Of a stretch of 18,754 nucleotides of DNA, positions 1 to 6,570 are shown in pieces. Made by a program: the position numbers and the translations under genes. The stretch is from Proteobacteria bacterium ST_bin16 (GTDB taxonomy: Bacteria; Pseudomonadota; Gammaproteobacteria; Burkholderiales; Nitrosomonadaceae): contig MSXT01000050.1 in the NCBI GenBank assembly GCA_002083595.1, positions 1-18,754 on the forward strand, read 5' to 3'. Numbering within the stretch: position 1 is the first letter of the stretch; each line of letters opens with the position of its first letter. Below the pieces are notes generated by a model. The model saw nothing but the letters and a program-made list of their open reading frames with translations, was not told the origin of the DNA and ran no database searches.

Positions 1-551
1 CCCAGTTCGGCTGCTATTTTGATATCGTCCAGATCCTTGCTCGTCAGCGCTGGCGCACCGAGTCCACCACCTTTACGGTTAATGCCTTTATTGTTCGATA
101 GTATGCCGCCCTGCTCGACCACGCAGAACACCTGATGACCTTTCACATGCGATACACCCAGCACAATCCGGCCATCGTCCAGCATTAGCGTAGCGCCGGT
201 TTCCAGATCATTCGGCAATTCCTTATAATCCAGACCGACTCTTTCCTGATTGCCTAACTCACAGTTAGCATCCAGAATGAACTGATCACCGACTTCGAGC
301 CTGATCTTACCGTGCTCAAATCTACCGACGCGTATTTTCGGCCCTTGCAGATCGGCCAGTACGCCGACCGTAAGACCAGCAGCCCGCGCCAGCGACCGTG
401 TCATCTCGGCGAATTCGATATGCTGTTCGCGCGTGCCGTGCGAAAAATTGATCCGAACAACATCAACACCGGCCCGGATTAAACGATCCAAGATTTTTGG
501 ATTGTTGCAGGCGGGACCCAGGGTCGCTACAATTTTTGTTCTTCGAATCAT
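1..551 (-). CDS. pyk: Pyruvate kinase, N-terminal part (cut by window edge)
   Basis: Converts phosphoenolpyruvate and ADP to pyruvate and ATP, the last step of glycolysis, in the cytoplasm. The frame is open from the ATG at 551 to the window edge, giving 183 residues of a family usually about 470-490 long, so the C-terminal barrel and allosteric domain lie outside. The start MIRRTKIVATLGPA is the typical family N-terminus. RINFSHG (residues 33-39) carries the substrate- and potassium-binding Arg, Asn and Ser, and GPKIR follows where the B domain begins. LSNNKGINRKGGG is the conserved segment at the end of the B domain. The gene lies 15 nt after pgk, so it is probably co-transcribed. No strong Shine-Dalgarno sequence precedes the ATG, which may mean coupling to pgk translation. 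Confidence 0.95.
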   Translation of the reverse strand, partial: MIRRTKIVATLGPACNNPKILDRLIRAGVDVVRINFSHGTREQHIEFAEMTRSLARAAGLTVGVLADLQGPKIRVGRFEHGKIRLEVGDQFILDANCELGNQERVGLDYKELPNDLETGATLMLDDGRIVLGVSHVKGHQVFCVVEQGGILSNNKGINRKGGGLGAPALTSKDLDDIKIAAEL

Positions 552-566
552 GATTTTTCTGGTTGA

Positions 567-1745
567 TTATTTGGCACGCATCTCCAATATTTCTACTGCC
601 GGGAGTTTTTTACCTTCCAGAAACTCCAGGAATGCCCCGCCTGCGGTTGAAATATAGGAAACTTTGTCGTAGATATCATACTTTTGAATAGCTGCAATGG
701 TATCACCGCCGCCTGCTAACGTGAAAGCCTTCGTCTCCGCAATCGCACGCGCGATTTTTTCAGTTCCGGCGCCAAATTGATCAAACTCAAACACACCGAC
801 CGGGCCGTTCCACACCACCGTACCGGCTTTCATAATGATATCCACCAATTCTTGCGCGCTTTTAGGGCCGATATCAAAAATCATGTCATCGTCTGCTACA
901 GCACCGGCATCTTTCAATACTGCGGGTTCATTGGCATCAAATTTTTTACCGGTCACCACGTCGACCGCAATCGGAATCGAGGCATTGCGTTTCGCCATTT
1001 TATCCATCAACGTTTTGGCTGTTGGGACCAGATCGTCTTCGCACAGTGATTTGCCGACATTTTTGCCGGTTGCTTTCAGGAAGGTATTGGCAATACCACC
1101 GCCAACCACCAGTTGATCTACTTTCTCGGACAGCGATTCGAGCACGGTCAGCTTGGTGGAAACCTTCGAGCCACCGACAATCGCCACCATCGGGCGCGCT
1201 GGACTCAACAGCGCTTTGGTCAGCGCATCCAATTCTTCTGTCAGCAGAATACCGGCACAAGCCACAGGAGCATATTTAGCGATGCCGTGGGTAGAGGCTT
1301 CCGCGCGGTGCGCGGTGCCGAATGCATCCATGACAAAGACATCGCACAGTTTTGCGTATTTTTGTGCGGTCTCCTCGACGTTTTTCTTTTCGCCTTTATT
1401 GATGCGGCAGTTCTCCAATACGACCAATTCTCCAGCCGCAACATCAAATCCGCCATCAACCCAGTCCTTGATTAAACGCACCGGTTTTCCCAAACGGCTG
1501 GCAATATTATCAGCCACCGGTTTCAGAGAATTCTCTTCAGTCCAAACGCCTTCTTCGGGGCGGCCCAAGTGAGAAGTCACCATCACTTTCGCGCCTTGTT
1601 TGATGCAGTGATTAATGGTCGCCATTGAGGCGGTAATGCGTGCATCCGAAGTCACTTTTCCATCTTTTACAGGGACATTCAGATCAGCGCGAATAAATAC
1701 ACGTTTACCTTTAAGGTCAAGGTCAACTAGTTTAATAACGGACAC
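567..1745 (-). CDS. pgk: Phosphoglycerate kinase, GTG start
   Basis: Interconverts 1,3-bisphosphoglycerate + ADP and 3-phosphoglycerate + ATP. In an autotroph it runs toward bisphosphoglycerate in the Calvin cycle as well as serving glycolysis. The predicted protein is 392 residues, normal for bacterial Pgk. Substrate-binding RADLNVP sits at residues 19-25, SHLGRP near 58-63, and the nucleotide-binding GGGDTIAAI near the C-terminus. The frame stays open nine codons further upstream, but the GTG at 1745 is preferred: a GGAG lies six bases before it, and translation then begins MSVIKLVDLDLKGKRV as is usual for the family. It is third in the tkt-gap-pgk-pyk cluster. The spacer before it holds two stem-loops that may reduce or tune its expression relative to gap. 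Confidence 0.96.
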   Translation of the reverse strand: MSVIKLVDLDLKGKRVFIRADLNVPVKDGKVTSDARITASMATINHCIKQGAKVMVTSHLGRPEEGVWTEENSLKPVADNIASRLGKPVRLIKDWVDGGFDVAAGELVVLENCRINKGEKKNVEETAQKYAKLCDVFVMDAFGTAHRAEASTHGIAKYAPVACAGILLTEELDALTKALLSPARPMVAIVGGSKVSTKLTVLESLSEKVDQLVVGGGIANTFLKATGKNVGKSLCEDDLVPTAKTLMDKMAKRNASIPIAVDVVTGKKFDANEPAVLKDAGAVADDDMIFDIGPKSAQELVDIIMKAGTVVWNGPVGVFEFDQFGAGTEKIARAIAETKAFTLAGGGDTIAAIQKYDIYDKVSYISTAGGAFLEFLEGKKLPAVEILEMRAK

Positions 1746-1751
1746 AGTAAG

Positions 1752-1755
1752 CTCC
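1752..1755 (-). promoter_or_regulatory. Shine-Dalgarno GGAG deciding the pgk GTG start
   Basis: Read on the minus strand, GGAG is followed by six bases and then GTG (1745-1743). It lies inside the longer open frame, so it argues against the upstream start codon and for GTG. Confidence 0.7.
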
Positions 1756-1770
1756 AGAAATGTCTTTAAC

Positions 1771-1802
1771 AAAATATAAAGGATAGCAGCGCTACCCTTT
1801 AT
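1771..1802 (-). terminator. Stem-loop with U-rich tail just before pgk (terminator or attenuator)
   Basis: On the minus-strand transcript a 12-bp stem (1802-1791 with 1787-1776) closes a three-base loop. One G-U wobble is the only imperfection. It is followed directly by A-UUUU-G-UU (1775 to about 1768). This has the form of a rho-independent terminator, though the stem is only moderately GC-rich. It sits between gap and pgk and ends about 16 bases before the pgk Shine-Dalgarno, so complete termination would silence pgk and pyk. Partial termination or transcript stabilisation seems more likely. Confidence 0.55.
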
Positions 1803-1827
1803 GTCTTAATAAATTAACTATTTAAAT

Positions 1828-1867
1828 CAGATAGCAATCAAGACACCCTATTGTGATTGCCTATCTG
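1828..1867 (-). repeat. Long inverted repeat right after gap (RNA stem-loop)
   Basis: A 13-base arm (1828-1840, CAGATAGCAATCA) is complementary to 1854-1867 except for a single bulged C, around a 13-base loop. The stem begins 11 bases after the gap stop codon. The sequence downstream on the minus strand is AU-rich but not a clean U run, so it may be a weak terminator or a 3'-end stabiliser protecting tkt-gap mRNA. Confidence 0.6.
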
Positions 1868-1878
1868 AGCATACAAAA

Positions 1879-2877
1879 CTACTTGGCGACAGTACGCACC
1901 ATCTCCAGTACTTTGGTGGAATAACCCCATTCATTGTCGTACCACGCAACCACTTTGACAAAGCTTTTATCCAGCGCCATGCCTGCTTCGGCGTCGAAAA
2001 TAGAGGTGCAGCTTTCACCGCGGAAGTCGGTGGATACCACTTTTTGATCGGTATATCCGAGCACGCCTTTCATGGAACCTTCGGAAGCTTCTTTCATCGC
2101 TTTGCAAATTTCGTCGTAGGTCGCTTCTTTTTCCAGCTCACAGGTCAAATCAACTACCGATACGTCCGATGTCGGAACACGGAAAGCCATGCCGGTCAGT
2201 TTTTTGTTCAGTTGCGGAATCACAACGCCCACTGCTTTGGCAGCACCGGTTGAAGAAGGAATAATATTTTCGAGAATACCGCGGCCACCACGCCAGTCTT
2301 TATTGGATGGTCCATCCACCGTTTTTTGCGTCGCGGTTGCGGCATGCACGGTAGTCATCAGACCACGCTTGATCCCCCATTTGTCGTTCAATACTTTGGC
2401 GATCGGAGCCAGACAGTTGGTGGTGCAAGAGGCATTGGAAATGATGCTTTCGCCTTTGTAGGATTTGTCATTCACGCCATACACAAACATCGGTGTATCG
2501 TCTTTGGAAGGTGCAGACATGATGACTTTCTTTGCGCCAGCCGCTAAATGTTTTTCACAGGTTTCTTTCGTCAGAAAGAGACCGGTTGACTCGATGACGA
2601 CTTCGGCGCCTACTTCGTTCCATTTCAGCTCGGCCGGATCTTTAACCGCAGTCAAGCGGATTTTTTTGCCATTTACCACCAGGGTATTGCCCTCGATGGA
2701 AACATCACCATGGAAGCGGCCATGCACTGAGTCATGCTTTAGCATATAGGCCAGATAATCCGGCTCCAGCAAATCGTTAATGGCAACGATTTCGATATCC
2801 GAAAAATTCTGCACAGCTGAGCGGAAAACCATACGCCCGATACGACCAAACCCATTAATACCAACCTTAATTGTCAT
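1879..2877 (-). CDS. gap: Glyceraldehyde-3-phosphate dehydrogenase
   Basis: Interconverts glyceraldehyde 3-phosphate and 1,3-bisphosphoglycerate using a nicotinamide cofactor; serves glycolysis and, in the reducing direction, the Calvin cycle. The predicted protein is 332 residues, the standard length. The Rossmann fold opens with GINGFGRIGR (7-16). Asp35 in VAINDL occupies the position that binds the adenosine ribose and favours NAD over NADP. The catalytic motif SNASCTTNCLAP places the nucleophile at Cys151, with His178 in TTVHAATATQ as its partner. The start is secure: AAGGAG lies seven bases before the ATG. It stands 81 bases downstream of tkt and 133 bases upstream of pgk, both spacers containing stem-loops. 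NAD preference is inferred from sequence only. Confidence 0.97.
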   Translation of the reverse strand: MTIKVGINGFGRIGRMVFRSAVQNFSDIEIVAINDLLEPDYLAYMLKHDSVHGRFHGDVSIEGNTLVVNGKKIRLTAVKDPAELKWNEVGAEVVIESTGLFLTKETCEKHLAAGAKKVIMSAPSKDDTPMFVYGVNDKSYKGESIISNASCTTNCLAPIAKVLNDKWGIKRGLMTTVHAATATQKTVDGPSNKDWRGGRGILENIIPSSTGAAKAVGVVIPQLNKKLTGMAFRVPTSDVSVVDLTCELEKEATYDEICKAMKEASEGSMKGVLGYTDQKVVSTDFRGESCTSIFDAEAGMALDKSFVKVVAWYDNEWGYSTKVLEMVRTVAK

Positions 2878-2910
2878 ACTAAAACTCCTTGAATAAGAAA
2901 CTCGTTGCTT

Positions 2911-2937
2911 CCGGATGAATGCAATTCATCCATCCGG
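2911..2937 (-). repeat. Nested inverted repeats in the tkt-gap spacer
   Basis: GGATGAAT (2913-2920) and ATTCATCC (2924-2931) form a perfect 8-bp stem with a three-base loop. CCGGATG (2911-2917) can instead pair perfectly with CATCCGG (2931-2937), giving a 7-bp stem with a larger loop. The two structures share bases and exclude one another. No U-run follows on the minus strand, so this is not a standard terminator. It lies about 20 bases upstream of the gap Shine-Dalgarno and could act in mRNA processing, stability or translation. Confidence 0.5.
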
Positions 2938-2958
2938 CTGCTTTAATCATAAATTGGA

Positions 2959-4974
2959 TCAGAGAATGCCTTTGACTGTTTTAACAACGTTCTCGACGGT
3001 AAAGCCAAAATGCTTGAATAACACATCCGCAGGCGCTGATTCACCAAAAGTGTCCATGCCGACTACCGCGCCATCCAGTCCAACATACTTACGCCAGAAA
3101 TCAGTTACGCCAGCTTCCACCGCTACGCGCTTAACACCCTTCAGCAAGACACTGTCCTTATAAGATGGTTCCTGGCGATCGAATACATTCGTGCACGGCA
3201 TGGAAACTACGCGCACATGAACGCCTTCTTCGGCCAGCGCTTTTTGCGCACTCATGGCCAACCCCACTTCGGAGCCTGTCGCAATCAAAATCGCTTGTGG
3301 CTTGCCATTACCGGCCTCGGATAATATATAACCACCTTTATCGATCAGCTGAATGGTAGCGGCATCGCGTTTTTGGAATGGCAGATTCTGACGGCTGAAT
3401 ATTAATGTCGACGGACCGTTTTTGCGTTCGATGGCACGCGCCCATGAAACAGTGGATTCCACTGTATCGCAAGGACGCCATACATCCATGTTAGGGATTA
3501 AACGCAAGGTTGCGGTTTGTTCTACCGGCTGATGCGTCGGACCATCTTCACCTAGACCGATGGAATCGTGCGTAAAGACGAAAATATTGCGAATCTTCAT
3601 CAGTGCGGCCATGCGCAATGCATTACGCGCATATTCTGAGAACATCAGGAAAGTAGCACCGTAAGGAATCAAGCCGCCATGCAACGACAAGCCATTCATC
3701 ATGGCACTCATGCCAAATTCGCGCACACCGTAATACACGTAGTTACCGCCGTTTTGTTTGCTGATCCCTTTGGAGCCTGACCACAAGGTCAGATTGGAAC
3801 CAGCCAAATCGGCAGAACCGCCGAGTAATTCGGGCAGAACTGGTGCCAAACCTTCGATCGCATTTTGTGAAGCTTTACGGCTAGCAATGGTTTCCGCTTT
3901 TGCGTTAACTTGATTGATAACGCCGTCGACATGGCTGCGCCAGTTCGCAGGCAACTCACCAGCGGTGCGGCGATTGAATTCGGCTGCTTCAGCCGGATAC
4001 TTTTCCGCGTATTCAGCAAATTTCTGGTTCCATTCGGTTTCCAGCGCCTGCCCTTTCGCTCTTGCGTCCCAGGCGCTATAAACTTCCTGAGGGATTTCAA
4101 AAGGCGGATGATGCCAGCCAATGTGCGGACGAGCAGCCGCGATTTCCGCATCACCCAATGCAGCACCGTGTACCGAGTGAGTATTGGCCATATTGGGTGA
4201 TCCCAATCCGATGACTGTTTTGCAGCAGATCATGGTTGGCTTATCATTGACTTTTTTCGCAGCTTCAATCGCGGCCTCTATGGCCACCGGGTCGTGCCCG
4301 TTGACGTTAGGCACTACGTGCCAGCCATAGGATTCAAACCGTTTCGGCGTGTCATCGGTAAACCAGCCTTCCACATGACCATCGATGGAAATACCGTTAT
4401 CATCGTAGAAACAAATCAGTTTTCCTAAACCTAAGGTACCCGCCAAAGAACAAGCTTCATGCGAAATACCTTCCATCAGACAGCCATCGCCCAGAAAAAC
4501 GTAAGTATGGTGATCGACAATGTTATAACCGGGACGGTTAAATTCTGCGGCGAGTATTTTTTCCGCCAGCGCCATGCCCACGGCGTTGGTAATGCCCTGG
4601 CCTAATGGGCCGGTTGTGGTTTCCACACCCGGTGTGTAACCATATTCCGGATGACCGGGTGTCTTGGAATGAAATTGCCGGAATTTCTTAATCTCTTCCA
4701 TCGGCAGATCATATCCTGTCAGATGCAATAAAGCATAAATCAGCATTGATCCATGCCCGTTGGAAAGAATAAACCGGTCACGGTCAACCCACCCCGGATT
4801 ACCAGGATTATGACGCAGATGATGAATCCACAGCACTTCAGCGATTTCTGCCATTCCCATCGGCATACCGGGGTGACCGGAATTGGCTTTTTGCACTGCA
4901 TCCATCGCCAATGCACGTATTGCGCTGGTTAAATCCTTAAACACCGGCGCGTCAAAATCCTTGAATGTCCCCAT
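2959..4974 (-). CDS. tkt: Transketolase
   Basis: Thiamine-diphosphate enzyme that moves two-carbon ketol units between sugar phosphates in the pentose phosphate pathway and in the regenerative part of the Calvin cycle. The predicted protein is 671 residues, in the normal range. N-terminal pyrophosphate domain: SGHPG with His34, SNGHGS with His74, and the ThDP/metal motif GDGCLMEG at about 162-169 followed by the Asn of DDN. The middle domain contains the expected FTHDSIGLGEDGPTHQP segment, and the C-terminal domain the ATGSEV motif. ATG at 4974 is preferred to GTG at 4980 because AGGGAG ends nine bases before the ATG but only three before the GTG. It is the first gene of the cluster and has a good promoter upstream, consistent with co-transcription with gap, pgk and pyk. 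Confidence 0.97.
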   Translation of the reverse strand: MGTFKDFDAPVFKDLTSAIRALAMDAVQKANSGHPGMPMGMAEIAEVLWIHHLRHNPGNPGWVDRDRFILSNGHGSMLIYALLHLTGYDLPMEEIKKFRQFHSKTPGHPEYGYTPGVETTTGPLGQGITNAVGMALAEKILAAEFNRPGYNIVDHHTYVFLGDGCLMEGISHEACSLAGTLGLGKLICFYDDNGISIDGHVEGWFTDDTPKRFESYGWHVVPNVNGHDPVAIEAAIEAAKKVNDKPTMICCKTVIGLGSPNMANTHSVHGAALGDAEIAAARPHIGWHHPPFEIPQEVYSAWDARAKGQALETEWNQKFAEYAEKYPAEAAEFNRRTAGELPANWRSHVDGVINQVNAKAETIASRKASQNAIEGLAPVLPELLGGSADLAGSNLTLWSGSKGISKQNGGNYVYYGVREFGMSAMMNGLSLHGGLIPYGATFLMFSEYARNALRMAALMKIRNIFVFTHDSIGLGEDGPTHQPVEQTATLRLIPNMDVWRPCDTVESTVSWARAIERKNGPSTLIFSRQNLPFQKRDAATIQLIDKGGYILSEAGNGKPQAILIATGSEVGLAMSAQKALAEEGVHVRVVSMPCTNVFDRQEPSYKDSVLLKGVKRVAVEAGVTDFWRKYVGLDGAVVGMDTFGESAPADVLFKHFGFTVENVVKTVKGIL

Positions 4975-4983
4975 TAACACTAA

Positions 4984-4989
4984 CTCCCT
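4984..4989 (-). promoter_or_regulatory. Shine-Dalgarno AGGGAG for tkt
   Basis: Nine bases separate it from the ATG at 4974 and only three from the in-frame GTG at 4980. The spacing favours the ATG. Confidence 0.7.
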
Positions 4990-5071
4990 AATATTTTAAA
5001 CGAATAGAAAAGATCGAACTGTGCGCTAATTGAATAGGAACACATCGTATCGGCAAATAAATTAATGCGAT

Positions 5072-5100
5072 ATTATCCCCTAAGATAGAGGATAGGACAA
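5072..5100 (-). promoter_or_regulatory. Candidate sigma70 promoter for the tkt-gap-pgk-pyk cluster
   Basis: On the minus strand TTGTCC (5100-5095, 4 of 6 to TTGACA) is followed after exactly 17 bases by GATAAT (5077-5072, 5 of 6 to TATAAT). It lies between the ntrX stop and tkt and would start transcription near 5065, giving a leader of about 90 bases. I saw no convincing CbbR-type operator, but could not search systematically. Confidence 0.55.
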
Positions 5101-5162
5101 CTAGAGACCTTCATTTTTTGCGCCTAAAACCAATCCGGTAGCAGCGGAATTTCTTTAAAAAA

Positions 5163-6425
5163 TCAGTTCCCCCGCAATTTAATTCCCAATAATTTTATTT
5201 TGCGGTACAGGTGTGTGCGCTCCAATCCAGCGCGTTCCGCGACTCGCGTCATGTTGCCATTTTCTTGGTCGATTAATCTTTCGAAGTAAGTTTTTTCAAA
5301 CAAATCGCGCGCTTCGCGCAGAGAAAGATCGAGTGGAATCTCCGGCGAAACTGATGACGAGGCGGATTCCGGGAAAACCATCGCCTGCTGCACGGCTTCG
5401 ACCGAAATCTCATCGGACGTGCAAGCCAGTGCCAGCGAATGCACCACACCGGTTAACTGCGTCAAGTTGCCGGGCCAATCGTAATTGCGCAGGCAATTTA
5501 ACGCTGCGGTACTGAATTGTAACGTGGATGAAGCTTCTCCCGATTCAACGAAACGCGACAAGATTTGACCGGCCAGCTCGGGAATGTCCTCCCGGTGCGC
5601 CCGCAATGCCGGAATGCCGATACTGAGACTGCTCAATATTTCGTACAGCTTGGGATGGTAAGTACCCTGCGCGGTCAACTCCGCCAACGGTTGCGATGTG
5701 GCACAAACCAACCGGACGTTATACTTCTCCAGCTTACTCAGCACTAACAGCAAGCCTTTTTGCGCCAGTTTACTGATTTCGCCGACATCCTTAAGAAATA
5801 ACAGCCCGTCGCGTGCAAGCTCCAGCAAATCCAGCGGTGATTCAGCCAATCCCATCAACGTCTCGGGTTCCACCCATGGCGTGCCCGGACGATGCATAAA
5901 CCGCGCGCAAATTTCCGCGCCCGCGCCCGGTTCTCCCATCAGCAGCACGGGTGTTTTCAGGTTCACCACTTGTTCCAGCCTTTTTCTCAGATCAAGAATC
6001 AAAGCGCCCTTACCCAGACTGGCCAGTGACAGCGCTGATTGCTGCTTATTTTGCGCCCCACGCAAAGCCTTGCTGACCGTGCTCAACAACTTCTGCAACG
6101 GTATCGGCTTTTCCAGATAACCGAATGCACCAATGCGGGTGGCCTCCACCGCCGTATCAATCGTGCCATGCCCAGACATCATGATCACCGGCATCGTCAG
6201 CAAGCCATTGCTGGCCCACTCTTTCAAGAGCGTAATACCATCCGTATCGGGCATCCAGATATCCAGCAGCACCAGATCGGGGCGCGTCTGCGCGCGCCAG
6301 ATCCGCGCTTGCTCGGCATTCTCGGCCAACGCCACGCGATATCCTTCATCCCGCAAAATTTCAGACAGCAGTTCGCGGATGCCAATTTCGTCATCAACAA
6401 CCAGTATTGTATTGTTCGTTATCAT
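5163..6425 (-). CDS. ntrX: NtrX-type response regulator with a degenerate AAA+ core
   Basis: Partner of the NtrY kinase encoded just upstream; a cytoplasmic DNA-binding regulator, in other bacteria linked to nitrogen or redox response. The predicted protein is 420 residues. The receiver domain (about 5-120) has Asp11, Asp12, phospho-acceptor Asp55, Ser84 and Lys106, all intact. The central domain is recognisable as NtrC-family, but Walker A reads GEPGAGAE with Ala170 in place of Lys. Walker B reads LLFLKD rather than LFLDE, the region that normally holds GAFTGA is missing, and the usual arginine-finger position is Ile263. The C-terminal Fis-type helix-turn-helix (about 375-420, MTRVAERAGL...) looks intact. 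The ATG at 6425 was chosen because GGAG lies nine bases before it; the upstream GTG overlaps that site. It probably acts without ATP hydrolysis or sigma54. Confidence 0.9.
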   Translation of the reverse strand: MITNNTILVVDDEIGIRELLSEILRDEGYRVALAENAEQARIWRAQTRPDLVLLDIWMPDTDGITLLKEWASNGLLTMPVIMMSGHGTIDTAVEATRIGAFGYLEKPIPLQKLLSTVSKALRGAQNKQQSALSLASLGKGALILDLRKRLEQVVNLKTPVLLMGEPGAGAEICARFMHRPGTPWVEPETLMGLAESPLDLLELARDGLLFLKDVGEISKLAQKGLLLVLSKLEKYNVRLVCATSQPLAELTAQGTYHPKLYEILSSLSIGIPALRAHREDIPELAGQILSRFVESGEASSTLQFSTAALNCLRNYDWPGNLTQLTGVVHSLALACTSDEISVEAVQQAMVFPESASSSVSPEIPLDLSLREARDLFEKTYFERLIDQENGNMTRVAERAGLERTHLYRKIKLLGIKLRGN

Positions 6426-6434
6426 TGAGTGTTT

Positions 6435-6438
6435 CTCC
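6435..6438 (-). promoter_or_regulatory. Shine-Dalgarno GGAG deciding the ntrX start
   Basis: GGAG precedes the ATG at 6425 by nine bases. The alternative GTG (6440-6438) overlaps this site and has no ribosome site of its own, so the shorter protein is preferred. Confidence 0.65.
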
Positions 6439-6446
6439 ACTACTGA

Positions 6447-6475
6447 AATCTAATCAGCTTAACTACAACTGTCAA
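6447..6475 (-). promoter_or_regulatory. Candidate promoter for ntrX inside the ntrY-ntrX spacer
   Basis: A perfect TTGACA (6475-6470) is separated by 17 bases from TAGATT (6452-6447, 4 of 6 to the -10 consensus). Predicted transcription starts close to the ntrX Shine-Dalgarno, giving a leader of only about 15-20 bases. It would allow ntrX to be expressed apart from ntrY. The unusually long 145-base spacer between the paired genes supports a separate promoter. Confidence 0.5.
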
Positions 6476-6570
6476 ATTTCACGGTCATCTATGAGTTCCA
6501 AGTTTCTTGATTGACGGATATCTTGTCAGGAAAGATTTCATTCATCTTTGCTGTTATCACCGGTTGTTCC

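Noticed and set aside
5698..6120. A 140-codon plus-strand open frame opposite ntrX.
   Set aside because: Ser-rich shadow of the receiver and AAA+ coding sequence with no recognisable domain.
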